Counted from the stretch's first letter, positions 32,120 through 41,636 are shown. The stretch: 64,000 bases of DNA from Oceanidesulfovibrio marinus (GCF_013085545.1 NZ_CP039543.1:496001-560000), one strand, 5' to 3'. The notes: generated by a model from the sequence alone, not told the origin. A program made the numbers and translations.

Positions 32120-33397
32120 TTAGTGGGCGTCCGGAACGGGCTGGCGCGTGACCGCGAGCTTCTCCACCAGCGGCTTGATGGTCAGCCCCTGCACCAGGAT
32201 GGAGAAGGCCACCACCACGTAGGTCATGGTCAGCAGCACTTCGCGCCCGGGCGTGGCCGGCAGAGACAGCGCCAGGGCCACGGAGATGCCGCCGCGCAAT
32301 CCGCCCCAGGCCATGACCCGGATGGTGCCCTTGCCGAAGTTGCGCCAATGTACGAGCAGTGCCACAGGCACCGAGATGGAGATGGTACGCGCCGCCAGGG
32401 CCACCACCACGGCGGCGAGGCCGGCGATGATGTGGTTCATCTCCAGACTGACTACCAGGGCCTCCAGCCCGATGAGCGTGAAGAGCAGGGCGTTGAGGAT
32501 GTCGTCCACCAGCTCCCAGAAGGTGTCCAGATGCTGGCGGGTGGCCTCGCTCATGGCAAAGGCGCGACCGCGGTTGCCGATGAGCAGACCGGCCACCACC
32601 GAGGCCAGGGGGCCGGAGAAATGCAGCGCCTGGGCCGAGGCGTAGAGCCCCATAACCAGGGCCAGCGTAACCATGATCTCCACTTGCGGGTGGTTCACGC
32701 TTTTAAGCAGCCGGTAGCAGATGAAGCCGCCCACCAGCCCGAGGCCCAGCCCGCCCAGAACCTCTTCCACAAAGATGAAGCTCACCTCGGAGAGGCCGAT
32801 GAGCTCGCCGCTGTAGGCCATTTTGTAGAGCACCAGGAAGACGACCACGCCGATGCCATCGTTGAACAGGGACTCGCCGGTGATCTTGGTTTCCAGGTTC
32901 TGGGGCGCGCCGGCGCGTTTGAGTATGCCGAGTACGGCGATGGGGTCTGTGGGCGAGATGAGCGCGCCGAAGAGGAAGCACTCCAGCGGTGCGAGGCCCA
33001 GATGGAGGATATCGCTGACAGCCCAGGTGGCCACGCCTACGAGCATGGTGGAAAGGACTACGCCCAGGGTGGCGAAAAGGCCGATCTCGGCCCATTGCTC
33101 GGCCAGGTCGTTGAAGTTGACGTGGATCGAGCCGGCAAAGAGCAGCAGGCCCAGGGCGCCTTCCAGGAGCAGGTCGCTGAAGTCGATGGAGCTGACGATG
33201 GACTCGGCCGTGGCCCCGGCCGGAACGCCCAGCGCCTCCGCAAGCAGCAGCCCGCCGGCAAAGAGCAGCGAGATGAGCATGAGCCCGATGGTCATGGGCA
33301 GCCGGGTGACGCGGATATTGACGTAGGCGAAGCCGGCGGCGAGGCTCATGAGCACGGCGACGAGGGTGGTGGGGGAGAGTGCGATGGTCGTGTCCAT
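32120..33397 (-). CDS. CPA1 (NhaP-type) cation:proton antiporter
   Basis: Membrane protein of 425 residues with about 12 helices. CPA1 hallmarks are FGALISPTDPIAVLGIL and the ion-binding Asn-Asp pair in GESLFNDGIGVVVFL; the later MAWGGLRGGISVALALS segment carries the conserved Arg. It exchanges Na+ or K+ for H+ at the inner membrane, for pH and salt balance. There is no long C-terminal cytoplasmic regulatory domain, which fits short NhaP-like members. It is a single gene. Confidence 0.92.
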   Translation of the reverse strand: MDTTIALSPTTLVAVLMSLAAGFAYVNIRVTRLPMTIGLMLISLLFAGGLLLAEALGVPAGATAESIVSSIDFSDLLLEGALGLLLFAGSIHVNFNDLAEQWAEIGLFATLGVVLSTMLVGVATWAVSDILHLGLAPLECFLFGALISPTDPIAVLGILKRAGAPQNLETKITGESLFNDGIGVVVFLVLYKMAYSGELIGLSEVSFIFVEEVLGGLGLGLVGGFICYRLLKSVNHPQVEIMVTLALVMGLYASAQALHFSGPLASVVAGLLIGNRGRAFAMSEATRQHLDTFWELVDDILNALLFTLIGLEALVVSLEMNHIIAGLAAVVVALAARTISISVPVALLVHWRNFGKGTIRVMAWGGLRGGISVALALSLPATPGREVLLTMTYVVVAFSILVQGLTIKPLVEKLAVTRQPVPDAH

Positions 33398-33842
33398 GCA
33401 AAAGGCTCCGGTGCGGCTTCCTGTGTATTTGAACGGATGTTCCGGGTCGGTCTGTCAGAGCTGCGGTGCTCGTGTGGCTTTGTGCGCCGGCTTGAAGAAA
33501 GTACCTGCCTTCGGCGCGCCCGCGGATGGAGGCCATTCAGGCGGATTTTTCCCTTCACACGGCTTCCCGAAACTTACCCGGTCCGTGTTGCGGAAAAGGT
33601 GAACGAAACAAGCCTTTTTCATCTAGCAACATCCTGAAATAAAATACAGAGAATGATTTAATGACAATTTCAGAATGTTGCAAAAATCAACAGCGATGGC
33701 GGCCAGTTATACCCAAAAAAAACTTTACCGGAGTCTAAACATTTAGTATACACCGTCGCGGATGGCGTCACAAGGGTATGCAACTATCCGGACCGTACAT
33801 TCTGATAACTCCGGCGCCTGACACAGCGGAACACTTCATGTC
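33398..33842. other. Divergent intergenic region, 445 bp
   Basis: AT-rich between about 33610 and 33770, unlike the GC-rich flanks. No gene is supported. It contains the predicted promoter of the NlpC/P60 gene at 33724-33752 and should also hold the antiporter promoter, which I could not place. Confidence 0.5.
33724..33752 (+). promoter_or_regulatory. Predicted sigma-70 promoter of the NlpC/P60 gene
   Basis: TTTACC (33724-33729), a 17-bp spacer and TATACA (33747-33752), about 90 bp before the start codon. Confidence 0.45.
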
Positions 33843-34454
33843 ATGAGACGACGTTCGACCACGTCCCGACCCATGCCGCTGCGCCTGTTCGTATTGGCCG
33901 CCGCTCTTCTTCTGGTCTCCGCCTGCGCCGCCAGGCAACCGGATGTCACTGCTCGCGCCTGCCGCCCCAGTGGCCCGGCTGTTGCCTCCAACTGTACTGA
34001 ATCCCAAGACAAAAAGCTGGCCGCCTCGGTCGTGGAAACGCGTATCCTTGATGTGGCCAAGCCCTACATCGGCACGCGCTACCGCTACGGCGGCACCACG
34101 CCCAAGGGCTTCGACTGCTCCGGCTTCACCCGCTTCATGTTCGGCCAGTTCGGCGTGGAGCTGCCCCACGGCAGCCGCAGCCAGGTGGTGCTGGGCAAAC
34201 CCGTGAAGCGCGAGGAGCTGCGTCCCGGCGATCTCGTGTTTTTCGACATCCGCCGCCGGGGCCGGGTCAGCCATGTGGGCATCTACCTGGGCGACTCCCG
34301 GATGATCCACGCCTCCACCCACCTGGGCGTTGTGGTCGATTCCCTGAACGATCCGTACTACGCGCGCCACTACTACACGGCGCGCCGCTTTCCGCAGCTT
34401 ACCGAAGAGGTGCTGGCTCTGCTGGAGCAGCAGGCTGCGAACGAGCAGAACTAG
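33843..34454 (+). CDS. NlpC/P60-family cell-wall hydrolase lipoprotein
   Basis: Protein of 203 residues with a lipoprotein signal (lipobox VSAC, acylated Cys28) and an NlpC/P60 domain (about 65-190). The catalytic triad is Cys92 in GFDCSGF, His144 in RVSHVGIYLG and His156 in MIHAST. It should cut the gamma-D-Glu to diamino acid bond of peptidoglycan stem peptides at the inner face of the outer membrane, like Spr/MepS. The ribosome site before 33843 is weak and an internal Met11 would also leave an intact signal. Confidence 0.92.
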   Translation: MRRRSTTSRPMPLRLFVLAAALLLVSACAARQPDVTARACRPSGPAVASNCTESQDKKLAASVVETRILDVAKPYIGTRYRYGGTTPKGFDCSGFTRFMFGQFGVELPHGSRSQVVLGKPVKREELRPGDLVFFDIRRRGRVSHVGIYLGDSRMIHASTHLGVVVDSLNDPYYARHYYTARRFPQLTEEVLALLEQQAANEQN

Positions 34455-34725
34455 CAGTACCCCACCTTCCGTTTTCATCAACCCTCTGATGTCGGATGGC
34501 GCGCCCGTTCGCGGTGACGCGCCAATTCGTTGCGTCGGCCGAACGATTCTGCGAACCGCGATCCGCGCGCACAGCGCGGCGGATGATGGCATAGCTACCG
34601 TGCGGCCTTCCGTCGTGGTCGAGGGTGTCCGGAGTGCAGCATCGCGCAGCAAGGCAACCGACTTCCTCGGGGGCCTCCTTGTCGTGCATCAGGAGCATGT
34701 CCGCCCAATGTATCCAACATGCTGA

Positions 34726-34798
34726 GGCTTTCAGTACGGGCCATGGTGATGGACAGGCGTTAGCCCAGGGAGCACGCCCGCAGGATGGCTTGCAGGCC
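34726..34798 (-). pseudogene. Decayed 3' remnant similar to the end of the PEGA/TPR gene
   Basis: This lies in a 515-bp stretch (34455-34969) without an intact gene. On the minus strand 34778-34737 resembles 37814-37773, the 3' end of the PEGA/TPR gene: about 35 of 42 positions agree by eye, the first 16 from 34737 without a mismatch. Translation gives RACSLG-stop-RLSITMARTE against KACALGQCKPITMARTE. The in-frame stop and loss of similarity upstream indicate a remnant of a paralogous gene. The rest of the spacer shows no gene; the frames open there have no ribosome site. Confidence 0.5.
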
Positions 34799-34969
34799 GG
34801 GGCACGACACTCCACCAGGGTTGCGACGCCTGTCCGTGACGCGAGGGCGCACAAACCTGCCTCATGCGCGCCAGGGGCATCGCTGATCGGGTTATATTCG
34901 GCGGCGGGTGGTTTAATCTATCCGTCTATGGCATGATGAAAAATAAACTATCTTTCATGAGGAATATAT

Positions 34970-36739
34970 ATGAGTGGTTGCAAAGACCTTTCTCGAAGAA
35001 GCTTCATCAAGAAAACCGGCATCTTTTTGGCCGGAATGCAGTGCGTTTGGCCGTTGCCGGCTTGGGCGCTGTCCACCTCGCCCGGCATCGAGCAGCGCAG
35101 CCCCAAGTCCAGTTACGACCTGACCATCGGCTACTCGCCCATCACGATCGACGGCCGCGAGGGCGTCTCCACCGGGGTGAACGGCTCCGTGCCCGGGCCG
35201 CTCGTGTATCTGCGCGAGGGCGATGACGTGACATTGCGCGTGACCAACGAGCTCATGGACACGAAGCACGCCTCCATCCACTGGCACGGCATACTGGTGC
35301 CGGCCAACATGGACGGCGTGCCCGGCGTGAGCTACCGCGGCATCCCGCCGGGCGAGACCTATGTGTACCGCTACCGGGTCAAGCAGGCCGGGACGTACTG
35401 GTATCACAGCCACTCGCGCTTCCAGGAGCAGACAGGCACGTACGGGCCGCTGGTCATCCTGCCCAAGGACGGCGAGCCCTTCACCTACGATCGGGACTAC
35501 CCCGTGGTGCTCTCCGACTGGTCGTTCGAGGACCCGGAAGCCATCTTCCGGCACATCAACATTCTGGGTGACTACTACAACTACCAGCGCCGGACGGTGG
35601 CGGATTTTTTCAAGGACGTCCGGGAGATGGGCCTGCTGGACACGATCGCCGAGCGCAACGCCTGGGGCAACATGCGCATGAGTCCCGTGGATCTGGCCGA
35701 TGTGACAGGCCACACCTATACCTTCCTGATGAACGGCCACTCGGCGGGCATGAACTGGACCGCACTGTTCAACCCGGGCGAAACCATACGGCTGCGCTTC
35801 ATCAACTCCTCCACCATGACCAATTTCGACGTGCGGATTCCGGGCCTGGACATGGAGGTCGTCATGGCCGACGGCAAGGCCGTGAAGCCGGTCTCCGTGC
35901 ACGAATTCCGCATCGGCGTGGCCGAGACGTACGACGTGCTCGTCCGGCCCAGCAAAGACCAGGCATTCAACATCTTCGCCGAATCGCTGGACCGTAGCGG
36001 CTACACCCGCGGCACTCTGGCGCCCCGCGCCGGCATGCACGTGCCTCCTCCCGCATTGCGGCCGCGGCCCGTGCGCCAGCTGGAAAAGATCGGCATGGGC
36101 GGCATGGACGACAACATTTTTGGCGTGATGATGGGCGATATGAAACACGGGGACATGCAGATGGACGGCCAGGGCAAGCAGCCCAAGCAGCCGGACCCGC
36201 GCATTCCCGGACCGAACGGCCCCGAGCCTTTCAAGCCGGACGACATCGGCGTCAACGTCATCATGGTGGTCAACAATCCGCGCTACCGCCTGGACGAGCC
36301 GGGCATCGGCCTGGGGGAGGACGGCTGGCGCGTCCTCGTCTACGACGATCTGGTCTCGGCCGAACCGCAGCCATACTCCACCACGGTGGACCGCGAGATG
36401 ACCATCAACATCACCGCGAACATGGAACGCTATATGTTCTCGTTCGACGGCCGGAAGTTCACCGAACAACCCGGGCCGTACTTCTTCCGGCACAACGAGC
36501 GACTGCGGCTGTTCCTGGTCAATCACACTATGATGGAGCACCCCATCCATCTGCACGGCATGTGGATGCAAATGGAGAACGGCGCGGACAAGCTGCCGTT
36601 CAAGCACACCATTCTCACAAAGCCCGGCGGGGTGGTGTCCGCACTGATAACACCGATCGAGCGCGGAGACTGGGCCTTCCACTGCCATCTGCTTTACCAC
36701 ATGGAGGCGGGCATGTTTCAGGTGGTTCGGGTGGCATGA
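34970..36739 (+). CDS. copA: Multicopper oxidase CopA (copper resistance)
   Basis: Periplasmic oxidase of 589 residues with a twin-arginine signal (LSRRSFIKKTGIF). Three cupredoxin domains carry the four conserved copper motifs: HWHG (104-107), WYHSHS (144-149), HPIHLHG, and HCHLLYHMEAGM (571-582) with the type-1 Cys572 and axial Met582. A Met-rich insert near 375-400 (GGMDDNIFGVMMGDMKHGDM) is typical of CopA/CueO-type cuprous oxidases. It oxidises Cu(I) in the periplasm using O2. GAGGAA precedes the ATG. It is followed 17 nt later by copB; no copRS is adjacent. Confidence 0.93.
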   Translation: MSGCKDLSRRSFIKKTGIFLAGMQCVWPLPAWALSTSPGIEQRSPKSSYDLTIGYSPITIDGREGVSTGVNGSVPGPLVYLREGDDVTLRVTNELMDTKHASIHWHGILVPANMDGVPGVSYRGIPPGETYVYRYRVKQAGTYWYHSHSRFQEQTGTYGPLVILPKDGEPFTYDRDYPVVLSDWSFEDPEAIFRHINILGDYYNYQRRTVADFFKDVREMGLLDTIAERNAWGNMRMSPVDLADVTGHTYTFLMNGHSAGMNWTALFNPGETIRLRFINSSTMTNFDVRIPGLDMEVVMADGKAVKPVSVHEFRIGVAETYDVLVRPSKDQAFNIFAESLDRSGYTRGTLAPRAGMHVPPPALRPRPVRQLEKIGMGGMDDNIFGVMMGDMKHGDMQMDGQGKQPKQPDPRIPGPNGPEPFKPDDIGVNVIMVVNNPRYRLDEPGIGLGEDGWRVLVYDDLVSAEPQPYSTTVDREMTINITANMERYMFSFDGRKFTEQPGPYFFRHNERLRLFLVNHTMMEHPIHLHGMWMQMENGADKLPFKHTILTKPGGVVSALITPIERGDWAFHCHLLYHMEAGMFQVVRVA

Positions 36740-36756
36740 CGACAAGGAGAGACACG

Positions 36757-37641
36757 ATGCACAAACTGTGGCACAGCGTGGTGCTGCTTGTCGTGTGTTC
36801 GGTCGCCATAGTCGCGGCCGCCCATGCCGGCGAGACGCCGGACAAGACAGATGAGCAGACGCCCCTTCCCCAGGCGTATGCGCTGCCGGAAGACTACAAG
36901 CCGATAGAAACGCACCCCAAACCGGGAGAGGGTATCCAGAAATACGCCGAGGACGCGCAAAGCGGCGCGCAGGCGAATTTTGGCGTGCAGCCCATCCATG
37001 ACAACGAGATTTTCGCCACGCTTCTGGTGGACCGGCTGGAGTTCCAGTCCCGCGAGTGGACCGGCGCCTTTGTCTGGGACGCCACGGGCTGGGTGGGCAC
37101 GGATTACAACAAACTCTACCTGGAAAGCGAGGGCACAATATTGCCCAACCAGCTCCATGTGGATGAAGCCATGTTGGAGCTGTACTACGGCCGCGCCGTG
37201 ACCAAGTTCTGGGATATTCGTGCGGGCGTGCGCTGGGACGTGGAGCCCAAGCCGGAGCGGGTGTATGCGGCGCTCGGCATTCTGGGACTGGCGCCGTACT
37301 GGTTCGAGGTGGAAGCCAATGCGTACCTGAGCGACCAGGGCAACGTAACCGCTAGGCTGGAAGTGGAATACGACATCCAGATTACCCAGCGGTGGATATT
37401 GCAGCCCCGTTTCGAGACCAACGTGGCGTTCCAGGATGTGCGGAAATACAACATCGGCGCCGGCTTCAACGACTTCGAACTCGGCGTGCGGCTGCGGTTC
37501 GAGGAAGCGCGGCAGTACGCGCCCTACATCGGCCTGTCCTGGAACAGAAAGCTCGGGGAGACCGCGAAGCTGGCGAACTTCGACGGCGAGGACATCAGCC
37601 AGCTTTCCGTCGTGCTCGGCCTGCGGTTGTGGTTCTTCTAG
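36757..37641 (+). CDS. copB: Copper resistance outer-membrane protein CopB
   Basis: Protein of 294 residues with a signal peptide (about 1-26; cleavage after AHAG) and a CopB-type beta-barrel (about 80-294). Recognisable blocks are DRLEFQSREWTGAFVWDATGW, FWDIRAGVRWD and the ending LGLRLWFF with a terminal Phe, the usual outer-membrane sorting residue. The N-terminal acidic/Met region of Pseudomonas CopB is short here. AAGGAGA stands 7 nt before the ATG at 36757, preferred to one 7 codons upstream. It forms an operon with copA. Confidence 0.9.
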   Translation: MHKLWHSVVLLVVCSVAIVAAAHAGETPDKTDEQTPLPQAYALPEDYKPIETHPKPGEGIQKYAEDAQSGAQANFGVQPIHDNEIFATLLVDRLEFQSREWTGAFVWDATGWVGTDYNKLYLESEGTILPNQLHVDEAMLELYYGRAVTKFWDIRAGVRWDVEPKPERVYAALGILGLAPYWFEVEANAYLSDQGNVTARLEVEYDIQITQRWILQPRFETNVAFQDVRKYNIGAGFNDFELGVRLRFEEARQYAPYIGLSWNRKLGETAKLANFDGEDISQLSVVLGLRLWFF

Positions 37642-37750
37642 GGGCGCGCAGTGCGCGGCGACAGGGCGGAGGCCCCGTCTTCAGCTGGAATGGGCCAGGC
37701 CATGAGCTACAGCCCTGTTTTTTTGATCCATCCCGCCACAGGGGGGCGTG

Positions 37751-39466
37751 TTACGGGCAGACCCCCTCGGTGCGGGCCATGGTGATGGGCTTGCACTGGC
37801 CCAGGGCGCACGCCTTCCAGAAGTCGTAGCAGGCCGAGTCCACGTCGCCGATCTCCACCAGGGTCACGGCGCGTTCCACATAGTATACCGGTTCGTCCGA
37901 GTTGAGCTGAATGGCGCGGTTGTAGTCGGCCATGGCAAGGTCGAACCGCTTGAGGGTCCGCAGGATGGAGCCGCGGGTGCGGAATGCCTCCGGGTTGCCG
38001 GGGTCCAGAGCTACGGCCTCGCTGGCCTTCTCCAGGGCGGTCTGCTTCTGCTCGTTGCGGGCATACTCCTGCGCCTCGTCCAGCAGCGCTTTGGCCTGGG
38101 CAGCCTTTTCCGGCGGCGCCTTGCTCATGGATGTCGCCTGCGGAGCAGCGGGCTCCAGAGCAACGCGGTAGGTCGTGGCCCGGCCCTTGAGCACCTCCAC
38201 GCGGACGCGGCGGCTCACATAGCCCTCGGCGCGGACTTCGATGCGGTACTTGCCGGGCGACAGCTCCATGCCCTGCTCGAACTTGGGCTTGATGTTCAGG
38301 ATAAGGATGTCGCTCGTCGCGGGGTCGGTCTCCAGGGTCAACGTACCGTTGCCGCCCAGCCCCTCGGCCTCCTCGTCGGCAACGAGCTTTACCGGGGGCG
38401 CGCCCAGCAGCGAGGACGAAGGCGTGGGCAGGGACGAGTCCCCCTCCAGGACCATGTTCAGCGTGGTCTGCTGGCCGGCAGTGATGGCGACCGTGGCGTT
38501 CTGCGCGGTGTAGCCGGGCCTCCGGGCTTCCAGGGTGTACTCGCCCTGATCCAGGAACATGCCCTGGGTGAAGGGCAGCTCCGTGCCGTGCAGGGTGAGG
38601 GTGGCGTCGGACGGCTCCACGTTGACGGTCAGGATGCCGGCGTTGTCGGGCAGGGTGAGGTTGTCCGGAGGCTCACCGGTTTCTACATCGGCCACCAGCA
38701 CCACGCGGGTGTCGGTCTCCTTGCCGGGGCGTATGGCGACGCGTTTTTTCACCGGCGTGTAGCCCTCGCGTTCCACAGCCACGGTGTACTCACCCGGGGG
38801 AAGCTGCATGCCCGAGTCGTAGGGCGCGTCAACGCCTTCCACGGCGATGGTGGCGTCGGGCGGCGAGGCCTCCACGACCAGCGTGCCCGGCTGCTCCGAA
38901 GCGTCGGCTGCCGGGTCCTCGCCTGTCCTGGTCATGGTGACCGTGACGCGGGTCTCCTCGCCGGGCTTGATTGTGGCCGAGAACACGGCGGTCTCGTAAC
39001 CGTCCTTGTTGGCGTCCAGACTGTAGGTCCTGGCCGGCAGCTCCACCCCTTGCTTGAACTTGGTGCTGACGTCCAGGATGCGGATGACGGCGTCCTGCGG
39101 GTCGATGTCCACAAAGAGTTTGCCGGGGACGTCCGGGTTGGCCGGATCGTCCTTGGGCAGGGGCACGGCCGGGTCGCGCTGGAGCGTCACCTTGACGCGC
39201 AGGGTCTGGCCGTCCGCCAGACGGAACTGCTTGTACTGGGTGAGGTAGCCCTTGCGGCGTACGTCAATGACGTAGTTGCCGGCGGGCAGGGCGATGCCCT
39301 GCTTGAACTTGGGCTTGATCTCCAGCAACCGCACCTGGGCGTCGGCCGGCTCCGTATCCACAAAAAGCGTGGCGGTGCGCGGTCCGGAAACCTTGCGCTG
39401 GGCATGGGCGAGAGCCGGGAACAGAAGCAGCAGGACCAGAACCAGTATGGAGAGCCGACGTTGCAT
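37751..39466 (-). CDS. Exported protein with five PEGA repeats and a TPR tail
   Basis: Protein of 571 residues. A signal peptide ends at HAQ. Five PEGA-type repeats of about 65-90 residues follow, each running from a strand such as TLFVDTEPADAQVRLL, through a K-F-x-Q-G-[IVM]-x-L-P-x-G-x-Y turn, to a V-R-x-x-G-Y end; they start near residues 30, 115, 195, 270 and 365. A proline-rich spacer leads to a TPR segment (about 445-555) and the cysteine-containing end CYDFWKACALGQCK. PEGA domains are thought to bind surface or cell-wall ligands. Copies 1, 2 and 5 share FKQG or FEQG and resemble each other most. Function unknown. Confidence 0.85.
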   Translation of the reverse strand: MQRRLSILVLVLLLLFPALAHAQRKVSGPRTATLFVDTEPADAQVRLLEIKPKFKQGIALPAGNYVIDVRRKGYLTQYKQFRLADGQTLRVKVTLQRDPAVPLPKDDPANPDVPGKLFVDIDPQDAVIRILDVSTKFKQGVELPARTYSLDANKDGYETAVFSATIKPGEETRVTVTMTRTGEDPAADASEQPGTLVVEASPPDATIAVEGVDAPYDSGMQLPPGEYTVAVEREGYTPVKKRVAIRPGKETDTRVVLVADVETGEPPDNLTLPDNAGILTVNVEPSDATLTLHGTELPFTQGMFLDQGEYTLEARRPGYTAQNATVAITAGQQTTLNMVLEGDSSLPTPSSSLLGAPPVKLVADEEAEGLGGNGTLTLETDPATSDILILNIKPKFEQGMELSPGKYRIEVRAEGYVSRRVRVEVLKGRATTYRVALEPAAPQATSMSKAPPEKAAQAKALLDEAQEYARNEQKQTALEKASEAVALDPGNPEAFRTRGSILRTLKRFDLAMADYNRAIQLNSDEPVYYVERAVTLVEIGDVDSACYDFWKACALGQCKPITMARTEGVCP

Positions 39467-39828
39467 AGGGTATTCTTGGGTGGAATTTGATGGAGTTCGA
39501 TTCATAGAGCCTTTCGGAGGCGAGTTCAAGGGCGGCGCAAAAATGTGAACAGCGCGTGTCGGCCTGTGCTATTAAGGGCATGGGCGTGGTGATAATGGCG
39601 GCCATGGGCGCGAATATTTTCCCTACCTCGGGTCGGGCATCCGGCTGTGGGGCCGGGGGCGACGCGCCTCTTTGCCACATCACGGCGGGGTCGCCTGTTT
39701 GGCAGCGGTTAATCCGTCACCTTTACACCCGCACTCCGGGCTTTATTTCTTGGCAATATTCGTGTAACGAACCTCGTTTCCCGAGCGCTTTTGGCGAGCG
39801 GGATGCGCAACCATGCGTTTTATTGAGC

Positions 39829-39913
39829 GCGAGAGTGGCGGAATTGGTAGACGCACTGGATTTAGGTTCCAGCGGCTTAGTCCGTGGGAGTTCGAGTCTC
39901 CCCTCTCGCACCA
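39829..39913 (+). tRNA. tRNA-Leu (anticodon UAG)
   Basis: An 85-nt class II tRNA with acceptor stem GCGAGAG/CTCTCGC, a long variable arm (GGCTTAGTCC region) and anticodon loop with TAG. The T-arm is GGGAGTTCGAGTCTCCC, and the 3' CCA is encoded. It lies 140 bp before tig. Confidence 0.95.
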
Positions 39914-40052
39914 GGCCATATTTTCCGTCCGGTCCAATTTTGTTCGACGCCAAGCGGCTGTGGACCTCCCCGCGAGGCAGAGCCCGGGACCGTGTCGAGA
40001 TTTGTAGAGAATGCCCGCAGGCAGCGACCCGGGCGAGTGAGGAGGAATTCTG

Positions 40053-41408
40053 ATGGAATACAAAGTCGAGGAAGTTTCGCCGGTCAAGCGCTTGATCCAT
40101 GTGACCGTGCCGGCCGAGGAAGTGGATGCGTCGTTGTCTGCAACGATCGCCATGTACGGCCGTGACGTCAAAATCGACGGCTTCCGCAAGGGCAAGGTGC
40201 CTGCATCCGTGGTGGAGGGCCGCTTCCACAAGCAGATTTACAGCGAAGCCACCACCGAGCTCGTCAACGTGCACATCAACGAGATTGTGGGCGAGCTGAA
40301 GGTGAACCCGGTCTCGCGCATCGATTTCGACGGCGACCTGCTCAAGCGCGGCGAGGAGTACACCTACACGCTGAACTTCGAGGTCATGCCCGAGTTTCCC
40401 ATGCCCGCCTACGAGGGCATCGAGGTCGAGGAAGAGGAGCCCGTGGTTGATCCGGACGAAGTGCAGGCCGTCATCGACCGCATCCGCAACCAGATGGCCG
40501 AGCTCCAGCCCATCGGCGAGGACCGCGCGCCCAAGGACGGCGAAATCGCCGTCATCGACTTCCAGGCCTACGACGAGAACGGCGAGCCCATCGAGGGCAT
40601 CAAGGCCGACAACTTCGAGCTGCCCCTGGGCGAGGGCCAGGCCCTGGTGGACTTCGAGTCCGTGGTCAAGGGCCTGAAGGCCGACCAGGAAGGCGAGGGC
40701 GAAGTGGTCTTCCCCGAGGACTTCCTGAACGAGGAGCTGGCCGGCAAGAAGGTGACCATGAAGGTGAAGCTGCACGCCGTGAAGGAGCGCAAGCTTCCCG
40801 AGGTGGACGCCGACTTCGCCAAGAAGGCCGGTGGCTTCGAAAGCGTGGACCAGATGAAGGAGACCGTGGAGAAGTCCTACATGCAGAGCCGCTCCCAGCT
40901 CGCCCGCTCCCAGGCGCAGAAGGAGCTCCTGGACAAGCTGCTGAAGATGGTGGACTTCGAGATTCCGGACGCCATGCTGGATCGCCACGTCAACGCCATG
41001 GTGGACGAGCAGCGCCACCGCATGGAGCAGCAGGGCAAGAGCCTGGAGTCTCAGGGCAAGACCGTTGAGGAGCTTCGCGAAGAGGTGAAGCCCCACGCCG
41101 AGGAGCTCTCCCGCAGCGAGATCTTCCTGCTGACCCTGGCCCACAAGGAAGAGATGCAGGTCTCCGAGCAGGAGATCGACTTCTACTTCCGCCAGATGGC
41201 CTCCCGCAGCGGCGAGGACTACAACCAGCTCAAGCAGCTCTACATGGAAAACAACCTCATCTGGGTTGTTCGCGACAAGCTGCTCGCCGACAAGGCCATG
41301 GAGCTCCTGTATTCCAAGGCCGCCGTCACCAAAGTGCCTCCGAAGAAGGACGAGGAGGGGGGCGAAGCTCCCGAGGCCGAGGGTTCTGCCGAGTCTGAAG
41401 AAGAGTAG
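40053..41408 (+). CDS. tig: Trigger factor
   Basis: Ribosome-associated chaperone and peptidyl-prolyl isomerase of 451 residues, usual length. The N-terminal ribosome-binding domain (about 1-115) has the signature GFRKGKVPASVVEGRF. The FKBP-type PPIase domain (about 155-245) has KDGEIAVIDFQAYDENGEPI, and the helical C-terminal arm domain makes up the rest, ending in an acidic Glu-rich tail. GAGGAGG precedes the ATG. It is the first gene of the tig-clpP-clpX-lon block; a terminator hairpin and a new promoter lie between it and clpP. Confidence 0.96.
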   Translation: MEYKVEEVSPVKRLIHVTVPAEEVDASLSATIAMYGRDVKIDGFRKGKVPASVVEGRFHKQIYSEATTELVNVHINEIVGELKVNPVSRIDFDGDLLKRGEEYTYTLNFEVMPEFPMPAYEGIEVEEEEPVVDPDEVQAVIDRIRNQMAELQPIGEDRAPKDGEIAVIDFQAYDENGEPIEGIKADNFELPLGEGQALVDFESVVKGLKADQEGEGEVVFPEDFLNEELAGKKVTMKVKLHAVKERKLPEVDADFAKKAGGFESVDQMKETVEKSYMQSRSQLARSQAQKELLDKLLKMVDFEIPDAMLDRHVNAMVDEQRHRMEQQGKSLESQGKTVEELREEVKPHAEELSRSEIFLLTLAHKEEMQVSEQEIDFYFRQMASRSGEDYNQLKQLYMENNLIWVVRDKLLADKAMELLYSKAAVTKVPPKKDEEGGEAPEAEGSAESEEE

Positions 41409-41455
41409 GACCGGCCGGAGCCGCACTCGCTCCTGAGCCCATTCCGGATTTATCG

Positions 41456-41489
41456 AAGGGGAGCGGCCTTGAAGCAGGCTGTTCCCCTT
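41456..41489 (+). terminator. Terminator between tig and clpP
   Basis: AAGGGGAGCGGCCT pairs imperfectly with AGGCTGTTCCCCTT, followed by T-rich TCTGCGTTTTC. Moderate strength. Confidence 0.7.
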
Positions 41490-41572
41490 TCTGCGTTTTC
41501 TGGAGCGCAGGAGGCAATGGCGTAATGTTTAGAATTTTTCTATGGACGCCTGAAATGCCTCTTGCGTATGGT

Positions 41573-41600
41573 TTGCGGGAGACCTAATGTATCGTATACA
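41573..41600 (+). promoter_or_regulatory. Predicted promoter of clpP
   Basis: TTGCGG (41573-41578), a 16-bp spacer and TATACA (41595-41600), about 37 bp before the clpP ATG. No CIRCE element or clear heat-shock sigma site was seen. Confidence 0.45.
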
Positions 41601-41636
41601 ATTGCCGAAACAATTCCGTAACCAAGGAGCAAAAAT

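Noticed and set aside
34399-34854. Minus-strand open frame in the spacer before copA
   Set aside because: No ribosome site, Cys/Pro/Arg-rich random-like composition, and it runs through the decayed gene remnant in a different frame.
34955-37138. Minus-strand open frame of 727 codons opposite copA
   Set aside because: Antisense to a gene with complete copper motifs; composition is that of a shadow frame.
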